Shown here: piece by piece, positions 60,391 through 64,000 of the stretch | Numbering within the stretch: position 1 is the stretch's first letter | How the letters are laid out: the number at the start of each line of letters is the position of its first letter | Origin: Desulfobacterales bacterium | Lineage (GTDB): Bacteria > Desulfobacterota > Desulfobacteria > Desulfobacterales > Desulfosalsimonadaceae | DNA: 64,000 nucleotides | Reading direction: 5' to 3' | Assembly: GCA_034520365.1 (NCBI GenBank) | Contig: JAXHNP010000006.1 | Coordinates: 179,001-243,000, forward strand | Position numbers and translations under genes: made by a program | The notes under the pieces: generated by a model | The model's database searches: none | What the model was told of the DNA's origin: nothing | The model's input: only the letters and a program-made list of their open reading frames with translations

Positions 60391-62270
60391 TCACTGCTCC
60401 TTTGACGGGAGATTGAGTACGGTTCTAAACCCCACATTGGCAAAAGCTTCCCAAGGCTGGCGATGCAAATAGGCCTTTTGACGGCCAAGCGCTCCAAGGC
60501 CTCCATGGATATGAAACTCAATATTTTTTTCAGAAGGCTTGTATACGGTCCATTCATTCACGTTCCGGCCAAGCCCCCAAATTCCGAACTGATTACTTTC
60601 AAATGCAGTGACGTTTCTAATCCGCAGGTCCTCTGAACTGCTTTGTTCACTGCGCTGACTTTGACTCGAAGGGGGCATCATCCCATTCTCGGCACTTCTG
60701 TCCGGATTGACGATTTGGAGGGCCTTTTCTTCAGCTCGAATTGCCCGCCACCATTGAGCCATTGTCGGCAAAGCCCGACCATAAAAACGGGCATAGGCCA
60801 TGGCCCCAATAGGGGAAACCCGGACAACAGGGTTTGAAGCTGCACCCGGCTTGATCCTGAACTCTCCCTCTTTGAATACAATAGGTTCATATCCTTCCAG
60901 CACTTCACCCAGAACAAGCCAGATCTGTCCGTTTTTACGAATCGTATTCTCTTTGACGACCAAGCCTTTGATGTTATGCAGAAACTCCACATACATGTGA
61001 TTGGTGATCTTTGTCTCATCCATATAAAAACGGTTCACTGTTACTGAGCGCACTGCGTGCTGACGATCCGGTGCGCTCGGCTGATCAATAAAGACTCTGG
61101 CCTCTCCGCCCGGGATCAGGCGAAGGGTCATGTCATCACTTCCAAGTATCTTTTCCGGAAGAGCGGCCTCCGGAGACATCTCCGGCATTTGGGTGGGATC
61201 CCTGGACTTGAAATCAAAGTCGAATATTCCGGTTGAAGGTGCAGCACTGCTTGTATTCTTGTGGTTTTCGGCCTGATCGGACTCCATGTTGATCAGGTGG
61301 ACCCCGAAGGTCCCAGCAAGCAAAAGGATCAATGCTGCTGCGATTCCGCTGATAAGCAGCATGTGTTTCCGATGCCTTTTGGTCGTGGACATCGTCTCAG
61401 CATACGCCGATTCCTGGATGATATTCTCCAGCTCTTTTCGGAGAACCTTAACAGAAGATGTTCTTTGATTTCGGTCCTTGGCCGTCGCATTTCGAATGAC
61501 TTTGTCCAACCGTAAGAGCACCCTGGTTGACGGGGAATTCAGGTGAACGGTTTCAAAAGGCCTGTTTCGTTCCTGGGTCATTTTGCCTTCAATGGTTTCG
61601 TAAAGGATTTTGCCCAGGGAATAGACATCGGTCCTGGCATCGGTTGTGGCCAGGTCAAGGAACTGTTCTTCGGGCATATAGGGCGGTGTTCCAATAACAT
61701 GGTAACTGCGGGTGATGTCGTCAAGCTGGTGCCCGCCGGCAAGTCCGAAATCGGAAATCTTTGGAATACCCTCGTCAATAAGGACATTTTCAGGCTTCAT
61801 GTCCCTGTGTACCACGCCCATGGCATGGACAGCATCCATCCCTTGCAGAACCGGGAAGAAATATTTTGTAAGCCAGCCGGCAACAGCCTGTTCGTCCTGT
61901 TTGAAGCCTTCAGAAGGCATAGTCTGCCGCAAAGTCGGCCCGGGGATGTATTCCATGACGATGTAATCCAGGCAGTTGTCATTTGCTTTAATCTGATCAA
62001 AATCATAGACTTGGAGCACATTGGGGTGGCGTATACTGGCCATGACCTGGACCTCGCGCCGGAAGCGCTGTAGCTCGGATTCGTACTCCTCTTCTCTGCC
62101 CTCCAAGCTGCATAGAAACTCCTTGGACATGACCTTTAGGGCCACCTGCCTATTGAGAGCTACCTGCCGGACAAGGTAGACTTCCCCTTTCCCCCTCTGG
62201 CGAGAAGTTTAATAACTTCCCATTTCCCATGGATCAATTGCCCTTCTTCCAGGATTTGAAGTTTTGGCAT
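60391..62270 (-). CDS. Ser/Thr protein kinase with FGE-sulfatase-type domain (frameshift near 5' end)
   Basis: The corrected start is ATG 62270 (MPKLQILEEGQLIHGKWEVI). One G is missing in the run at 62184-62187 after LLARGGKG, and restoring it gives EVYLVRQVALNRQVALKVMS with the P-loop and Lys. The kinase core has HRDMKPENVLI and SDFGLAGG. A membrane helix (about 300-320, LLISGIAAALILLLAGTFGV) separates it from a C-terminal formylglycine-generating-enzyme-like fold (FYMDETKITNHMYVEFLHNI, GALPTMAQWWRAI-like ALPTMAQWWRAI, NVNEWTVY). The outside domain could sense a ligand. About 626 residues in total. Confidence 0.88.
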
Positions 62271-62358
62271 GTTCACACAGATAACCGATTTGCGAGTAAT
62301 AGAAAAGGCTGAAAAAATGGTAGGTTGGCCATCGTTGTCCGCGATCTCCGTAAGGCCC

Positions 62359-62646
62359 CTAACGGTCCTTCTGGCTGATTACCTGGACATCCCCGGTGTG
62401 TTTGTTAATGAGAAGCTCATAAACTGTGCGTCCATCCTTGCTGGTGACTTTGGCGGCAAAATAATGGCCGCGGTTTTCAATCGACTGCACGTCGTAGTCA
62501 TGTTGCAGCTTCTTGCGCAAATTTTTATCCATAGCCAGGCGGGCCGTACTGTCGCTCATGCCGTCCCGGGAAGGTTCGAATTCGTTGCCATCTTCATTGC
62601 CTTCCGGAGAGGGGCTGTCGGAATGGTTTTTTCTGTCCTGATTCAT
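62359..62646 (-). CDS. Small protein with PepSY-like C-terminus
   Basis: A 95-residue protein. A polar, disordered start (DSPSPEGNEDGNEFEPSRDG) is followed by SIENRGHYFAAKVTSKDGRT and VYELLINKHTGDVQVISQKD, a strand pattern like PepSY domains. No signal peptide is seen. It lies upstream of the kinase on the same strand with 88 bp between. The function is unknown. It may be a substrate or regulator of the kinase. Confidence 0.6.
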   Translation of the reverse strand: MNQDRKNHSDSPSPEGNEDGNEFEPSRDGMSDSTARLAMDKNLRKKLQHDYDVQSIENRGHYFAAKVTSKDGRTVYELLINKHTGDVQVISQKDR

Positions 62647-62809
62647 GCGAACTCCTTTATTCCCGTTTTTCGAAGAAATTACAAATTAACATAATTCCTG
62701 ATTGTAAACCTGGCAATTCCCTTGAAACAAAAAAATAAAACTCACTTTTTGAAAGAGCGAGATCAAAAATAAATATAACTATATAGAGTTCACCGTCCCC
62801 AGAGAAACC

Positions 62810-62833
62810 GGCGGGGCGGTCATCCGCCCCGCC
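62810..62833 (-). terminator. Strong hairpin after the ZraP-like gene
   Basis: GGCGGGGCGG-TCAT-CCGCCCCGCC is a perfect 10-bp GC-rich stem 12 bp beyond the stop at 62845. A short T-rich stretch follows on the minus strand. Confidence 0.75.
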
Positions 62834-62844
62834 TTAATCGTTTC

Positions 62845-63246
62845 TTACCAACACCATCGGCCGTTATGGTTCCAGTTTCTTCCATGGGAGGCCCCTTGAT
62901 TAGACGGCCCGCCTGCATGCGGCATGTTATAGGCTTGCGCCTTGGATTGAATCTGGTTATGCAGCCGAGTGATCTCCTTCTGGAGCCGGGCGGCGCGTTT
63001 CGGGTCCGGATTGTCCCGGGCCATCAGGGCATTGTATTCACCGCGTTTGGCGGCCAGCTCTTCCCGAAGCGATGCTGTTTCATTGTTAAACTGCTGGGAG
63101 TTCGGGGCGGTATTATTGTTATAACCGGGATTTCCGTTCCATCCTCTGCCGCCGTGATAGCCGCATTGTGGGCATGCCCATGCCACACCGGCGATCAGGC
63201 CCAAAGCGATCAGTGTTGTTATTGCGATCATCATTTTCTTTTTCAT
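62845..63246 (-). CDS. ZraP/Spy-like periplasmic metal-stress protein
   Basis: A 133-residue exported protein. A signal peptide (MIAITTLIALGLIAGVAWA) is followed by CPQCGYHGGRGWNGN and the helical LREELAAKRGEYNALMARDN then LQKEITRLHNQIQSKAQAYN, the CpxP/Spy/ZraP fold. Cys and His at both ends could bind zinc. In E. coli ZraP is a zinc-responsive chaperone controlled by ZraS/ZraR. A ZraS-like kinase is encoded divergently and a sigma-54 promoter lies upstream. Confidence 0.85.
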   Translation of the reverse strand: MKKKMMIAITTLIALGLIAGVAWACPQCGYHGGRGWNGNPGYNNNTAPNSQQFNNETASLREELAAKRGEYNALMARDNPDPKRAARLQKEITRLHNQIQSKAQAYNMPHAGGPSNQGASHGRNWNHNGRWCW

Positions 63247-63301
63247 TGTTTGCCTCCTGTAAGGGTTTTAGGTTTTTATTGCTGCTTGTTGCCATCATAC
63301 T

Positions 63302-63319
63302 TTGCAACCGATGTGCCAA
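63302..63319 (-). promoter_or_regulatory. Sigma-54 promoter of the ZraP-like gene
   Basis: On the minus strand TTGGCAC-ATCGG-TTGCA matches the -24/-12 consensus TGGCAC-N5-TTGC. It ends 56 bp before the ATG at 63246. ZraR in other bacteria is a sigma-54 activator, so the site fits the gene pair. Confidence 0.7.
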
Positions 63320-63490
63320 TTTCCGAATATATTTTTAAATGCTTGATTTAAATTGATAAATTTTATAATTTAATAAGAGATAAAATAGCTTCGAGGGGCC
63401 TGGGAATTTTTTATGTATATATTTTATACAGAAAATGTGAAATAAATGACCAGATCAATGGTATGTTGAGAATAAAATGGAATGTCATAG

Positions 63491-64000
63491 ATGCCACAAA
63501 TAAAACGCAAGCATATCGGATTATCCCTTCCGCCCTGGATGATTATCGGCACCACGGTCATTCTTCTGGTGATCGTGGTGGTGATGGCTGTCAGTAACTA
63601 CAACCGCGAAAAGGGTTACATGGCTGATATTCTTCTGGAAAAGGGAGCGGCCCTGATCAAGGCGTTTGAAGCCGGCACCCGGACCGGGATGATGTCCATG
63701 AGTTGGGGTGGGGGCCAGGTGCAGCAGCTCTTGGAAGAAATCGCCCGTCAGCCCGATATTCTCTATCTGGCGGTCACCGATGCAAAGGGGCGGATACTGG
63801 CCCATAATGATGCCGCAAGAATCGAAAAATCATTTTCAATGGCATTCGAAAAGGCGGCGTCCAGGCCGGCGCGATCGGCTCAATGGCGATTGACGACCGC
63901 GCCGGACGGTACGCCGGCCTTTGAAGTCTATCGATATTTCAAGCCGTTTTCCGCCGATGAATGCCGCATGATGCAAAACAGTGCGTGTTGCGGCCCGGAA
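63491..64000 (+). CDS. ZraS-like membrane sensor histidine kinase (C-terminus cut by window edge)
   Basis: An open frame of 170 codons runs to the window end. A basic start (MPQIKRKHIGLSLPPW) is followed by helix MIIGTTVILLVIVVVMAVSN and then NYNREKGYMADILLEKGAAL, the conserved beginning of ZraS-type kinases. A periplasmic sensor domain follows, with Cys near the end (ECRMM and SACCGPE). The kinase part lies beyond the edge. It is divergent from the ZraP-like gene, and zraR is expected downstream. Confidence 0.8.
   Translation, partial: MPQIKRKHIGLSLPPWMIIGTTVILLVIVVVMAVSNYNREKGYMADILLEKGAALIKAFEAGTRTGMMSMSWGGGQVQQLLEEIARQPDILYLAVTDAKGRILAHNDAARIEKSFSMAFEKAASRPARSAQWRLTTAPDGTPAFEVYRYFKPFSADECRMMQNSACCGPE

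Noticed and set aside
20396-62270. Programmed frameshifting in five genes
   Set aside because: The sites are plain G/C runs without slippery heptamers or stimulatory structures, and five in one window is implausible.
62269-62694. A 141-codon plus-strand frame
   Set aside because: It is opposite the small PepSY-like gene, which has the better start and operon position.

Overview
The window looks like the chromosome of an anaerobic Desulfobacterota (Deltaproteobacteria) species, probably Desulfobacterales-like. The reasons are a nickel CO dehydrogenase (CooS), a hybrid cluster protein, many small toxin-antitoxin modules, remnants of REP-associated (RAYT) and IS91-type transposases, and a ZraP/ZraS-type metal-stress pair. 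No rRNA, tRNA or CRISPR array was seen. Both ends cut through genes.

Layout: (1) 1-3.4 kb, minus strand: a CsgG-like lipoprotein, a 57-residue protein and a very long secreted coiled-coil protein with Cys-rich repeats. (2) 3.6-5.6 kb: a LuxR-type regulator and an alpha/beta hydrolase. (3) 5.6-9.9 kb: an accessory zone with a RAYT fragment, broken genes, a vapBC-like pair, an orphan antitoxin, IS91 remnants and a TPR-protein gene. (4) 9.9-18.4 kb: an AT-richer island with a ureohydrolase, an alpha-oxoamine-synthase-like PLP enzyme, an arginine-type amidinotransferase, a left-handed beta-helix protein, an ATC-hydrolase-like protein, a B12-type radical SAM enzyme and an Old Yellow Enzyme. It reads as an uncharacterised guanidino-metabolite pathway. 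(5) 18.4-20.4 kb: a membrane protein, a possible attC-like site and brnTA. (6) 20.4-28.1 kb: a narGHJIK nitrate reductase/transport operon. (7) 28.4-49.9 kb: an anaerobic and nitrosative-stress region with a flavodiiron-protein remnant, glyoxalase-like protein, RidA, ABC exporter, porin, CooS, a Crp/Fnr regulator, a glutamine amidotransferase, a NapH-like ferredoxin, an RND efflux pair, Hcp, hemerythrin, a quinol NO reductase, a CBS protein and an HPP protein. (8) 50-56.5 kb: ArsR/TauE, a MOT1-like transporter, malate synthase G and PadR/TauE. (9) 56.5-64 kb: a RhuM/Fic remnant, an AhpD-like protein, an aldo/keto reductase, a thymidylate-synthase-like protein, a PP2C/Ser-Thr kinase pair, and ZraP facing ZraS.

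How it may work together: seven near-identical dyads of the form TTGAY-N4-RTCAA lie before narG, the flavodiiron remnant, the porin, cooS and its divergent Crp/Fnr gene, the amidotransferase, the RND pair and hcp. This suggests one local regulon for nitrate respiration, NO and nitrite detoxification and related functions, probably controlled by the Crp/Fnr protein encoded at 35.3-36.0 kb.

Two cautions. Five otherwise intact genes (narK, narG, the RND pump, PP2C and the kinase) each carry a short deletion in a G/C homopolymer, which points to sequence error rather than five real mutations. Several other loci are true-looking remnants in which the two ends of a gene are joined after loss of the middle. 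The window also carries two copies of a 168-bp MITE-like element with terminal inverted repeats and 12-13 bp flanking direct repeats.
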